From contig JAKUNN010000006.1 in assembly GCA_022451885.1 (NCBI GenBank), positions 1-35,332 on the forward strand: DNA of 35,332 nt, written 5' to 3'. The notes under the pieces are model-generated. The model searched no databases and had not been told where the DNA came from. It worked only from the letters and a program-made list of their open reading frames with translations. Below are positions 23,796 to 31,374 of this stretch, in pieces (the first letter of the stretch is position 1; each line of letters opens with the position of its first letter). The translations under genes and the position numbers were made by a program. Source of the DNA: Dehalococcoidia bacterium (lineage in GTDB: Bacteria > Chloroflexota > Dehalococcoidia > Tepidiformales > Tepidiformaceae).

Positions 23796-24272
23796 ATGCC
23801 ATTATATGAATACTATTGTCAGCCATGTCACGGCATTTTTGAAGAATTACGTCCAATGAGAGAGGCAACTGAGGCAGTACCTTGCCCAGAATGCTATGAA
23901 GATTCTGATCGTATTATGCCAACTTCATTTGCAGCGTTTACCTTTAGAGATGGTTATCCGAGGAGAATTCCTGATGATGGTGGCTATTACCACTTAGGGA
24001 AAAAAGTTACTACGCGTGTGACAGGTGGGCGTCCTAATGAGCATCCAGAGCTCAACAAGCCTAAGCCAGCACCGCAACCGATGCAGGGAGAGGTAAGTGA
24101 ACTTGTTGATATGCAGGAAGCTGCTATAAAGGGTGATCTTGTAGACATGTATAACCAACCTATTGAAATTGATGATGTGGCAGGTGCAGTAGAACGCCGT
24201 GATGTCCTTAAGAAAGGCACTCCGGATAGAGCTCCAAGGCATTTGAAGCGTACAAAATATGGAAAAGATTAG
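23796..24272 (+). CDS. FmdB-type zinc-ribbon protein with long C-terminal extension
   Basis: The first ~50 residues (MPLYEYYCQPCHGIFEELRPM...VPCPECYEDSDRIMP) are the FmdB/CxxC_CXXC_SSSS zinc ribbon, with C8, C11, C30 and C33 as likely ligands. This domain is named after a regulator of formamidase but is common and poorly understood. The protein is 158 residues, longer than the usual 70-110. The extension is hydrophilic, with a proline-rich stretch (ELNKPKPAPQPMQGE), an acidic helical part (VSELVDMQEAAIKGDLVDMYNQP) and a basic tail (APRHLKRTKYGKD). Good ribosome site. It converges on the polyprenyl synthase with a 12-nt gap. Function unknown. Confidence 0.85.
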   Translation: MPLYEYYCQPCHGIFEELRPMREATEAVPCPECYEDSDRIMPTSFAAFTFRDGYPRRIPDDGGYYHLGKKVTTRVTGGRPNEHPELNKPKPAPQPMQGEVSELVDMQEAAIKGDLVDMYNQPIEIDDVAGAVERRDVLKKGTPDRAPRHLKRTKYGKD

Positions 24273-24284
24273 GCTTAACGACTC

Positions 24285-25262
24285 TTAATTGTTCCTTTGT
24301 AAAACGTAGTCACCTAGTTTTTCTAACTTTGTTTTGCTATCGTTTTCTGGAAGTATTTTAAGCGCCTCTCTTGCACGCTCTACGTAGTCTTCTGCAATTT
24401 TTTGAGATTCAAGCAATGCAGGCGAATTGGTGATTTCAAAAACGGCTTCTTGCAGGTACGACTGACGTTCCTGTTCGGTTTCCAGAAATTTTTTAACTAC
24501 ATTTTCCGGATTTGCTGATTGCAAATATAGCAGTGTAGGTAAAGTGATAGTGCCTTCTCTAAGGTCACTTCCTACGGGTTTCCCCATTACTTCTTCAGTG
24601 CCTTCAAAATCAAGAATATCATCTACGATTTGAAAGGCCATTCCTAGGTTGTAACCATAAGATCTTAACGCCTCAACACCCTCGTTTGAGCAGCCTGCTA
24701 ACACTGCACCGCCTTCAGTTGCGTTTTCCATTAATGAAGCAGTCTTACCTCCAATTCTTGATAAATAGCTTTGTACGTCACGCCCTACATCAAAGGCAGC
24801 TGTATCTTGATCGAGTTCGCCGCTCGTCATTTTCATTAGTGTCAATGAAAAAAGTCTCGTTACTTTTAGACTCCCGGTCCGGGTAACCATTTCTGCTGCA
24901 TTTGCAAAGAGAAAGTCACCTAGTAATACAGTTAACGCATTATCAAAAAGACTATTTGCCGTTGGTTTTCCTCTTCGGTTTTCTGCACTATCTATTACAT
25001 CGTCATGGACAAGGCTTGCTGTATGTAGTAGTTCGATTGCTGTACCAAGCGGTACAAGCTTATTTAGGTCGTAATTACCGAAAGTACCTGCCAATAAGAC
25101 TAGTGCTGGTCTTAAACGTTTCCCCCTGGATTCAAGTGCATGTTCGAGCATCTTTTGTAGTGCAGAGATGTCTACGCTTTTAACAGACTCCAATAGTTCT
25201 TCTACCAATGCTAGATCTTTAGCGATTGGTCCATAAATTTGTGTAGTTTGATCTTCAGGCAT
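24285..25262 (-). CDS. Polyprenyl diphosphate synthase (trans, probably long-chain)
   Basis: Condenses isopentenyl units onto an allylic diphosphate to make the side chain of a respiratory quinone. The 325-residue protein has the first Asp-rich motif DDVID (87-91, in LVHDDVIDSAENRRGKPT) and the second DDILD (214-218, in GMAFQIVDDILDFEGT), plus GKRLRPALVLL near the start. The residue five before the first motif is a small Ala (A82), which in this family usually lets longer chains form, so a C35-C50 product is likely; this is inference. Last gene of rsmI-metG-tatD-ispB-like operon, 1 nt after tatD. A quinone product would serve the Nuo complex encoded in the window. Confidence 0.93.
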   Translation of the reverse strand: MPEDQTTQIYGPIAKDLALVEELLESVKSVDISALQKMLEHALESRGKRLRPALVLLAGTFGNYDLNKLVPLGTAIELLHTASLVHDDVIDSAENRRGKPTANSLFDNALTVLLGDFLFANAAEMVTRTGSLKVTRLFSLTLMKMTSGELDQDTAAFDVGRDVQSYLSRIGGKTASLMENATEGGAVLAGCSNEGVEALRSYGYNLGMAFQIVDDILDFEGTEEVMGKPVGSDLREGTITLPTLLYLQSANPENVVKKFLETEQERQSYLQEAVFEITNSPALLESQKIAEDYVERAREALKILPENDSKTKLEKLGDYVLQRNN

Positions 25263-25263
25263 G

Positions 25264-26073
25264 CTACATGGGTTCCGTTTTATTAGGCTGTTGTATTAGA
25301 AATTGTAAAGCATTTACTGTTGTGATTTTAGCTATTTCCATGAGGCTTGTATTCCTTGCGACCGCCATTACTTCTGCAATTAACTTTATATAGCTGGGCT
25401 CATTAGTTTTACCACGATATTTTTGAGGTGGTAAGGCTGGACTATCCGTTTCGAGTAGGAGTGCTTCATTAGGTAATTGAGAGGCCATTTCCCTTAGTTC
25501 AGAGTTTTTAGGATATGTAAGGGGTCCTGCGAAGGATATTAAAAAGCCTTGTTCATAGTACTCTAATGCGAGCTTTAGGTTGCCGCTAAAACAATGCAAG
25601 ATCCCATGGATTTCTCGTTGGCTTTTTTGTACGAAATTTTTTAAATGTGGTCTTAATTCATTTTCTGCATTGCGCGAATGAATACTTACAGGTAGGCCTA
25701 TTTCTGCTGCTATTGAAAGTTGCGATTCGAAAATATCATGTTGTATTTTGGGTGGTGAAATATTCCGATAAAAATCAAGCCCAATCTCACCAATAGCGCA
25801 AACTTCTTTGTTTCTTGCAAGCTCTTTTACTTGGTCGAGTTTTCCTAAAGTTGCTTCTGAGGCATTGTGTGGGTGGAATCCTACCATTGCTGTAATTCTT
25901 GGATCTGTTTGTGCAAGTTTGACTGCAGCTTGACTTGAAGAGATGTCCTCACCGCACACAAAAATATGTTCGACCCCTTCCTCTCGTGCTCGTGCAATAA
26001 CTTTTTTTCGATTATCGTCGAAAATTTCATCTTGTAAGTGAGTATGACTATCGATCAACCCAAGCGTAGTCAT
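25264..26073 (-). CDS. tatD: TatD family metal-dependent deoxyribonuclease
   Basis: TIM-barrel hydrolase of 269 residues. Metal-binding and signature motifs are visible in order: DSHTHLQDE (HxH), IGEIGLDFYRN (Glu), SIHSRNA (His), GILHCFSG (His), LLLETDSPALPP (Asp). Family members show 3'-5' exonuclease or DNase activity. The neighbour arrangement metG-tatD is conserved in many bacteria. It starts 2 nt after metG and ends 1 nt before the polyprenyl synthase, so these genes are surely one transcript. Confidence 0.94.
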   Translation of the reverse strand: MTTLGLIDSHTHLQDEIFDDNRKKVIARAREEGVEHIFVCGEDISSSQAAVKLAQTDPRITAMVGFHPHNASEATLGKLDQVKELARNKEVCAIGEIGLDFYRNISPPKIQHDIFESQLSIAAEIGLPVSIHSRNAENELRPHLKNFVQKSQREIHGILHCFSGNLKLALEYYEQGFLISFAGPLTYPKNSELREMASQLPNEALLLETDSPALPPQKYRGKTNEPSYIKLIAEVMAVARNTSLMEIAKITTVNALQFLIQQPNKTEPM

Positions 26074-26075
26074 TT

Positions 26076-27710
26076 CTAATCACTTTCCAATTTGCTATAT
26101 AAGGCTTTTGATTTTGCAAGACGAGTACCTTCAGGTACGCTGTTGCGTGACCAATTTTTTCCAATATCTTCAGAATCAAATCCCAAATTCTCGAACAATT
26201 CAGTAGTTGAGTGTGGAAGTATAGGGTGCAGAAGCTTGGCTATCCCTGAAATTGCTTGGATCGATATATTAAGTGTTTCTGCAGTATGCTCCGGATCCTC
26301 TTTAATAGCTTTCCAAGGTGCTCTCGTATCTAAATACCGATTGGTTAATTGTGCAATCCGTAAGGATTCACGTAGTGCTGTTCTAAATTCACAAGCTGCA
26401 TAGGCATTCCCTATCGTTTCAAATGCAGAATCGATTTCACTAAGTAATGAGATACTTTCAGTACTTATATTATTGCAGCTTGGCATTTCTCCAGAGAAAT
26501 TTTTGTGGATCATCGCAAACACACGATTTACTAGATTTCCCCATGTTGCGATAAGCATTTCGTTGTTGGAGCGGATCAATTCCTCTTCTTGAAATTCTGA
26601 ATCGCTTGTCTCAGGAAGGATGCTTGTTAAATAAAAACGTATGACATCAGGGTCGTATGTATCGAGTAAGTCTAATATCCAATTGCCAGTTCCTTTAGAT
26701 TTACTTTGTTTCTGTCCTTTTGAAAAGTTGACGTATTGATTCGCCGGAACGTTATACGGAAGATTTAAGTTACCGTATCCGAGGAGCATTGCCGGCCATA
26801 TAATTGTATGAAAGACGATATTGTCTTTTCCAATGAAGTAGTAAGAGCGAGTGTTTTCGTCTTCCCAGAATGCTTTCCAGGATTCTGGAGATTCGTTAGA
26901 TGCTGCCCATTCTTTTGCAGCGGAAAGATAGCCAATTACAGCATCAAACCACACGTAAATTCGCTTAGATTCGTAACCATCAATAGGAACAGGAATACCC
27001 CACGAGATGTCGCGGGTAATGGCTCGGTCTTTTAAGCCTTCATCAAGTACCCCAAGAGTGAAGTTTTTGACATTTCTTCGCCAGTGGTTCTGGCTTCCTA
27101 CCCATTCCCTTAATTTTTCTTCAAACGCGGATAAGCGTAAGAAAAAGTGTTCGGACTCACGAATTTCAGGATTTGCTCCACTAATTATGCTTCTAGGTTC
27201 AATCAGATCTACTGCATCAAGTTGTGCTCCACAAGAGTCACATTGATCCCCCCTGGCATCTTTATAGCTACATAGCGGGCAGATGCCTTCCACATAGCGG
27301 TCAGGTAAGAAGCGGTCAGATTCTGGATCGTAAAGTTGTGCCTGTTTGTCTGTGTATAAGTATCCTTCTGAAAGAAGTTTTGTAAAAACGTCTTGTGTTG
27401 TTTCATAATGATTTTCTGTGAGTGTTGTGGTGAATAGGTCGAACGAAATACCTATTTTTTCCCAAGCCTCAAGAATTTTGGGGTGATAGCGGTCAACAAT
27501 ATCTTTCGGCGATACATTTTCCCGGTCAGCAGTTACTGTGATAGGGGTGCCATGGCAATCTGAACCGGAGACCATAAGCACTTCATTCCCAATAAGTCTT
27601 TGGTAGCGTGCAAATATATCTGCAGGAAGATACGCTCCCGCTACCTGTCCTACGTGGAGCAGGTAATTGGCATATGGCCAAGCTACTGCAACTAAAATCC
27701 GTTCAGACAA
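26076..27710 (-). CDS. metG: Methionyl-tRNA synthetase
   Basis: Class I aminoacyl-tRNA synthetase, 544 residues, charging tRNA-Met. AVAWPYANYLLHVGQVAGAYLPADIFARY is the nucleotide-binding start; the HIGH box reads HVGQ (19-22). MVSGSDCHGTPI follows, with a zinc knuckle at about C144, C147, C157 and C160 (CPLC...CDSC). The KMSKS box reads KQSKS (334-338) in KGQKQSKSKGTGNW. FDAVIGYLSA and YFIGKDNIVFHTIIWPAML confirm MetRS. There is no C-terminal tRNA-binding domain. The start codon is TTG at 27710, with AGAGGG 5 nt upstream. It lies 70 nt after rsmI and 2 nt before tatD. Confidence 0.95.
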   Translation of the reverse strand: MSERILVAVAWPYANYLLHVGQVAGAYLPADIFARYQRLIGNEVLMVSGSDCHGTPITVTADRENVSPKDIVDRYHPKILEAWEKIGISFDLFTTTLTENHYETTQDVFTKLLSEGYLYTDKQAQLYDPESDRFLPDRYVEGICPLCSYKDARGDQCDSCGAQLDAVDLIEPRSIISGANPEIRESEHFFLRLSAFEEKLREWVGSQNHWRRNVKNFTLGVLDEGLKDRAITRDISWGIPVPIDGYESKRIYVWFDAVIGYLSAAKEWAASNESPESWKAFWEDENTRSYYFIGKDNIVFHTIIWPAMLLGYGNLNLPYNVPANQYVNFSKGQKQSKSKGTGNWILDLLDTYDPDVIRFYLTSILPETSDSEFQEEELIRSNNEMLIATWGNLVNRVFAMIHKNFSGEMPSCNNISTESISLLSEIDSAFETIGNAYAACEFRTALRESLRIAQLTNRYLDTRAPWKAIKEDPEHTAETLNISIQAISGIAKLLHPILPHSTTELFENLGFDSEDIGKNWSRNSVPEGTRLAKSKALYSKLESD

Positions 27711-27780
27711 GTTTCCCTCTGCTTTATGGTTTACTATTTAGAAACTAACATAGCTCACCTTTATCCCCCACCAAGCCTTT

Positions 27781-28599
27781 TTAATCAGGCCATAGAGAGT
27801 ATGCCAATTTCCTCTCAATACTAAAGCGACGTGCTGCCTCTGAGGCTGCAGCAGCACGCTTGGCTCCGGCTCGATGCATTTCTTGCATATATACAGATGC
27901 TTCTTCTAGATCATTATTCTCAGGCCAATTACTGCTATTAATGACGATAGTGCACTCTCCTCGCGGAGAGTTGAGTTGGTTTGCTAACACGGATGCGTTG
28001 TTTCTAATAGTTTCTTCATGAAGTTTTGTTAGTTCACGGCAGACTACCGTTACTGGATCGTTAAGCCAATTTGCTATTTCTGTAAGTGTTCTTGTTAACC
28101 TACTAGGATTTTCATAAACAACTAGTGTTTTGGCAGTTCGAGCTGTTGTTTGGATTAACTTTTTCCTGTCATTTGTTCTTCGTGGTAAAAAACCTAAAAA
28201 ATGTGTATCGCCACTAAAACCTGAAATTGATATTGAAGCTGAAAGTGCAGATGGTCCAGGAATTGCAAACACTGGAATATTTTCTATATGTGCTGTTTCA
28301 ACTATTCGGGAACCCGGATCTGAAATTGCTGGGGTTCCTGCATCTGATGTTAATGCTGCAATTCCTTCTCGAGCTATTGCTAGTATTTTAGGAGTTTGTC
28401 TTGGGGTATTGTGTTCTGTGACATGCAGTAATTTTTGCGATGGTACGTCAATACCAAGGTGTCTAAATATTTGGGTGTTTTCTACAGCTATTAAATCAGC
28501 CTGCTTAAGAATTTCGATAGCTCTAGAGCTTAGATCGTTAAGGTTTCCAATTGGTGTTGCAACAATGTATAAACCGGATTGATTTTTTTCTTTTACCAT
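27781..28599 (-). CDS. rsmI: 16S rRNA (cytidine1402-2'-O)-methyltransferase
   Basis: SAM-dependent methyltransferase of the tetrapyrrole-methylase fold, modifying C1402 in the ribosomal P site. The 272-residue protein starts GLYIVATPIGNLNDLSSRAIEILKQADLIAVENTQ and contains SDAGTPAISDPG and IPVFAIPGPSALSASISISGF, all typical. The common AEDTR box is changed to AVENTQIFRHL. GAGGGG precedes the ATG by 5 nt. It is the first gene of the minus-strand operon and is divergent from guaB3. The 150-codon ORF on the other strand is its shadow. Confidence 0.95.
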   Translation of the reverse strand: MVKEKNQSGLYIVATPIGNLNDLSSRAIEILKQADLIAVENTQIFRHLGIDVPSQKLLHVTEHNTPRQTPKILAIAREGIAALTSDAGTPAISDPGSRIVETAHIENIPVFAIPGPSALSASISISGFSGDTHFLGFLPRRTNDRKKLIQTTARTAKTLVVYENPSRLTRTLTEIANWLNDPVTVVCRELTKLHEETIRNNASVLANQLNSPRGECTIVINSSNWPENNDLEEASVYMQEMHRAGAKRAAAASEAARRFSIERKLAYSLWPD

Positions 28600-28637
28600 T
28601 GCGTCCCCTCTGCTTCACAAAACAATGCTCTTTTCTG

Positions 28638-28657
28638 AAAATTTTGTAAAATTTTGT
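28638..28657. repeat. Tandem 10-bp direct repeat in the rsmI/guaB3 gap
   Basis: AAAATTTTGT occurs twice head to tail. The 177-nt gap (28600-28776) between the divergent genes otherwise holds the guaB3 -10 and ribosome site. The stretch GAAAATTTTGTAAA also appears at 10768-10781 before nuoA. Confidence 0.8.
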
Positions 28658-28720
28658 TCTTAATGTTGACCTGTTAGCATCTGCCCTTCACACTCATGTA
28701 ATAGTAGTTTTTTGCTGGTT

Positions 28721-28729
28721 TGTTATATA
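28721..28729 (+). promoter_or_regulatory. Extended -10 (TGTTATATA) for guaB3
   Basis: TGT followed by TATATA gives a TGn-TATAAT-like box. Start would be near 28736, leaving a leader of about 40 nt with GGAGGA at 28761-28766 ahead of the ATG at 28777. No -35 match is visible. Confidence 0.4.
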
Positions 28730-28776
28730 TTTCCAGTGAAGCCTTCTAGTTAGCTGACTTGGAGGAGACAGGGTAA

Positions 28777-29922
28777 ATGACTGGTCATAATTTGAAAGAG
28801 CTTCACCACGCATATGGTTTCGATGATGTAGCTATTGTGCCAGGTGATGTGACCTTAAATCCTGAGTTGGTGAAGATTGGATTAAATCTCGGAGACCATC
28901 ATTTTGAAATACCTTTTTTAGCTGCTGCCATGGACGCAGTAGTTGATCCTGCGTTTGCTATAGAAATGCATAAAGTTGGCGGTCTTGCTGTTTTAAATAT
29001 AGAAGGTGTGTGGTCACGTTTTGATGATCCAGAGCCAATTTTGCAAGAAGTTGCTTCAGGAAATCGAGAAGAATCTACTGCAATTTTACAAAAAGCTTTT
29101 ACAAGTCCGATACGTGAGGATTTGATTGCAAGGCGTATTCAACAAATCAAGGAAAGTGGTGCCATTGCAGCTGTCTCCGTGACACCTAGGTACACAAAAA
29201 ATTTCGCTCCGGTTATTCAAGAAGCAGGAGCAGATTTTTTGGTTGTACAGAGCACTGTTACAACTGCACGCCATGAATCAACGAGTGTAGAAGGATTAAG
29301 GTTTGATCAGTTATTAAAAGAAATTCACATCCCAGTTATTGTTGGGAATACTGTTGGTTACAACGCTACGCTTGAGGTGATGCGAACAGGTGTGGCAGCC
29401 GTTCTTGTTGGCGTTGGCCCTGGCGCAGGCTGTACCAGTCGTGAAGTTCTAGGTATTGGTGTTCCTCAAGTTACTGCAACCATAAATTGTGCAGCAGCTC
29501 GTGATGCTTATTTCGAAGAATCTGGCCGCTATGTTCCGATAATTACTGATGGCGGGATCCGTACGGGAGGAGATGTGTGTAAATCTTTTGTTGCCGGTGC
29601 CGATGCCGTTATGATGGGGTCTCCCTTTGCAGCGACCACTGAGGCTCCTGGACGAGGTTATCACTGGGGTATGGCTACTCCACATGCTGATTTGCCTCGA
29701 GGGACACGCATTGCGGTAGGTGTACGTACTACCTTAGAGAAAACTCTCTTTGGTCCCACGAGTCGAACCGATGGAACCGAGAATTTGGTTGGTGCATTAA
29801 AAACCGCTATGGGCATGTGTGGAGCTCATACTATTCGCGAGTTTCAAGATACTGAAATGGTTATAGCCCCCTCAATCAAAACTGAAGGAAAAATTTATCA
29901 ATTTGAGCAATCAGATACGTAA
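28777..29922 (+). CDS. guaB3: GuaB3-type IMP dehydrogenase family protein
   Basis: A 381-residue TIM barrel of the IMP dehydrogenase/GMP reductase superfamily, without the CBS-domain insert of classical GuaB. AYGFDDVAIVPGDVTLNPE, LAAAMDAVVDPAFAIEMHKVGGLAVLNIEGVWSRF and GVGPGAGCTSREVLGIGVPQ (catalytic Cys at about 219) match the GuaB3 branch found in actinobacteria, cyanobacteria and Chloroflexota. ITDGGIRTGGDVCKSFVAGADAVMMGSPFA is the phosphate-binding region. Members are proposed to oxidise IMP to XMP for guanine nucleotide synthesis; the exact role is less established than for GuaB. Strong ribosome site. Its 3' end overlaps the next gene by 20 nt. Confidence 0.92.
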   Translation: MTGHNLKELHHAYGFDDVAIVPGDVTLNPELVKIGLNLGDHHFEIPFLAAAMDAVVDPAFAIEMHKVGGLAVLNIEGVWSRFDDPEPILQEVASGNREESTAILQKAFTSPIREDLIARRIQQIKESGAIAAVSVTPRYTKNFAPVIQEAGADFLVVQSTVTTARHESTSVEGLRFDQLLKEIHIPVIVGNTVGYNATLEVMRTGVAAVLVGVGPGAGCTSREVLGIGVPQVTATINCAAARDAYFEESGRYVPIITDGGIRTGGDVCKSFVAGADAVMMGSPFAATTEAPGRGYHWGMATPHADLPRGTRIAVGVRTTLEKTLFGPTSRTDGTENLVGALKTAMGMCGAHTIREFQDTEMVIAPSIKTEGKIYQFEQSDT

Positions 29923-30523
29923 AATTTTCCTAATTCTATTGATTCCTTTTCTTGCCGGTATCGCGGCAATGTCTTTTTTTCAAGATGCATATGCTCATGA
30001 AGGAGCATGTGAGGTGTTGGATCTTACGGATCTTTATCGATCAGTCAGTGAATACGATGTAATTGTTCTTGCAGAGGTTGGTAATATCTTGGAAACCTCA
30101 CCTAAAAGTATACAATTGCATGTGGTTGCTTATTTCAAAGGTCCTCCGACAGCTCATGTGTTAACGCCTATATATACAGATGGTCACTGTGAAGCCCAAT
30201 TATCTTCTGGCGACATCGTAGTTGCAGCACTTAGAGGTTTTCCAGGAGCAAAAATTTTGTGGCCTTCCAAGGGCTCAGTTTTTTTTATCAAAAAAGGAAA
30301 TGTTTTTGATAATGAGGGTTCAAGTTTAGGGTTTACAAGAGAACAATTCATCGAAGTGCTTCGTGAGTCTACCGGTCAGTATGCGATTCCCGCTAAACTT
30401 TCTAGTGAGGCAGCTTCTTTAAATATACGGTCCGTTATAATTCCGGTTCTTATTGCTGCTGTATGTATTTTGGGGATTGGGTTGTTTCTTCAGAGGATTT
30501 GGCAAAAAATTGACCCTGAATAA
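29903..30523 (+). CDS. Secreted, C-terminally membrane-anchored protein, possible NTR/TIMP-like fold
   Basis: A 206-residue protein. The N-terminus (NQIRKIFLILLIPFLAGIAAMSFFQDAYAHEG) is a signal peptide with probable cleavage after AYA. A second helix near the end (SVIIPVLIAAVCILGIGLFLQRIW, about 176-199) is followed by a short basic tail, so the middle ~140 residues should face outside. That middle reads CEVLDLTDLYRSVSEYDVIVLAEV...IQLHVVAYFKGPP...GHCEAQLSSGDIVVAAL, which resembles the bacterial TIMP/netrin-like OB-fold pattern (early Cys, 'ADVVFxGxV', 'VxxxxKG', second Cys, 'GxxYLV'). This is recognition by pattern only. The start is TTG inside guaB3 with GAAGGA 13 nt before, so coupling is likely; no better start exists upstream of the signal. 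Confidence 0.7.
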   Translation: MSNQIRKIFLILLIPFLAGIAAMSFFQDAYAHEGACEVLDLTDLYRSVSEYDVIVLAEVGNILETSPKSIQLHVVAYFKGPPTAHVLTPIYTDGHCEAQLSSGDIVVAALRGFPGAKILWPSKGSVFFIKKGNVFDNEGSSLGFTREQFIEVLRESTGQYAIPAKLSSEAASLNIRSVIIPVLIAAVCILGIGLFLQRIWQKIDPE

Positions 30524-30558
30524 TTACCTTTGTCTTTACTAAATCGATACTAAAATTG

Positions 30559-31374
30559 CTATGACCAGCGCCCTATAACAACTCGCTCAATGCCTGCTAA
30601 ATCATGGTGTATTTCAGTACTAGCATCTTGTTTTTTTAATAATCGTGCAATATTTTTTGCTTGTCCAAATCCTACTTCTAATGCAATCAACCGTGGTTTT
30701 AATCGTTGTCCACAGTCAGATATTAATTCTGATAACAATTCGATTCCAGTATGGCCTCCATTTAAAGCATGAAGTGGCTCCCAATTTTTTATTTCTTTTG
30801 GTAGTTTCGCTAACTCATTTGTGGGGATATATGGCAAATTCGCCACTATGATGTCGGCAATTCTAATTGATGATGCGAGATGGGATCTAATAAAACTAAT
30901 TTCTGTTTTGTGTTCGACAGCATTTTTCTGTGCTTGCTGAAGAGCTAATGTACTGATATCTGTTCCTATAATTTTACTTTGCGATGTTTGGTCGAAGAGG
31001 GAAATAGCAATGCACCCGCTGCCAGTGCCAATATCGATTACGGTGTCGTTATCATGAATCTCTCCACTCACCAATTGCACCAGAAGTTCAGTTTCAGGCC
31101 TTGGGATTAGGACAGATGGGCTAACTTGAAATTTCATTCCATAAAATTCTCGTGCGCCCAGTATGTAAGCTGAAGGTTCGTTTTTTAACCGTCTACTTGC
31201 AAATCCATGCAAGCTTTCGAGTTCTTTAGTGACTAAATCGGCTCCTGCGTAAAATTCTACGCGTGTTAAATTTCCAGCGTGTCTTGTTAGGAGTTCAGCC
31301 TCGAGTGATGAATCTTCAATTCCTGCTTTTTCCAGTTGTTCTTTTAAGTCTTTTCCTGCTTTTTGTGCTTTCAC
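30559..31374 (-). CDS. prmC: Release factor glutamine methyltransferase
   Basis: SAM-dependent enzyme that methylates the Gln of the GGQ loop in RF1 and RF2. The 271-residue protein has an N-terminal helical domain, PRPETELLV (91-99), the SAM-binding motif DIGTGSGCIAIS (114-125) and the catalytic tetrapeptide as NLPY (179-182), where most PrmC proteins have NPPY. The start is GTG, overlapping the prfA stop by 4 nt (GTGA), so enzyme and substrate are translationally coupled, a widespread arrangement. It converges on the secreted-protein gene with a 35-nt gap lacking a visible terminator. Confidence 0.94.
   Translation of the reverse strand: MKAQKAGKDLKEQLEKAGIEDSSLEAELLTRHAGNLTRVEFYAGADLVTKELESLHGFASRRLKNEPSAYILGAREFYGMKFQVSPSVLIPRPETELLVQLVSGEIHDNDTVIDIGTGSGCIAISLFDQTSQSKIIGTDISTLALQQAQKNAVEHKTEISFIRSHLASSIRIADIIVANLPYIPTNELAKLPKEIKNWEPLHALNGGHTGIELLSELISDCGQRLKPRLIALEVGFGQAKNIARLLKKQDASTEIHHDLAGIERVVIGRWS

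Noticed and set aside
27711-27780. Possible terminator or attenuator between rsmI and metG
   Set aside because: No stem-loop with a T-run could be seen; the gap is short and the genes are probably co-transcribed.
28130-28582. 150-codon ORF antisense to rsmI
   Set aside because: It lies wholly within the well-supported rsmI gene on the other strand and has no ribosome site or family motif.
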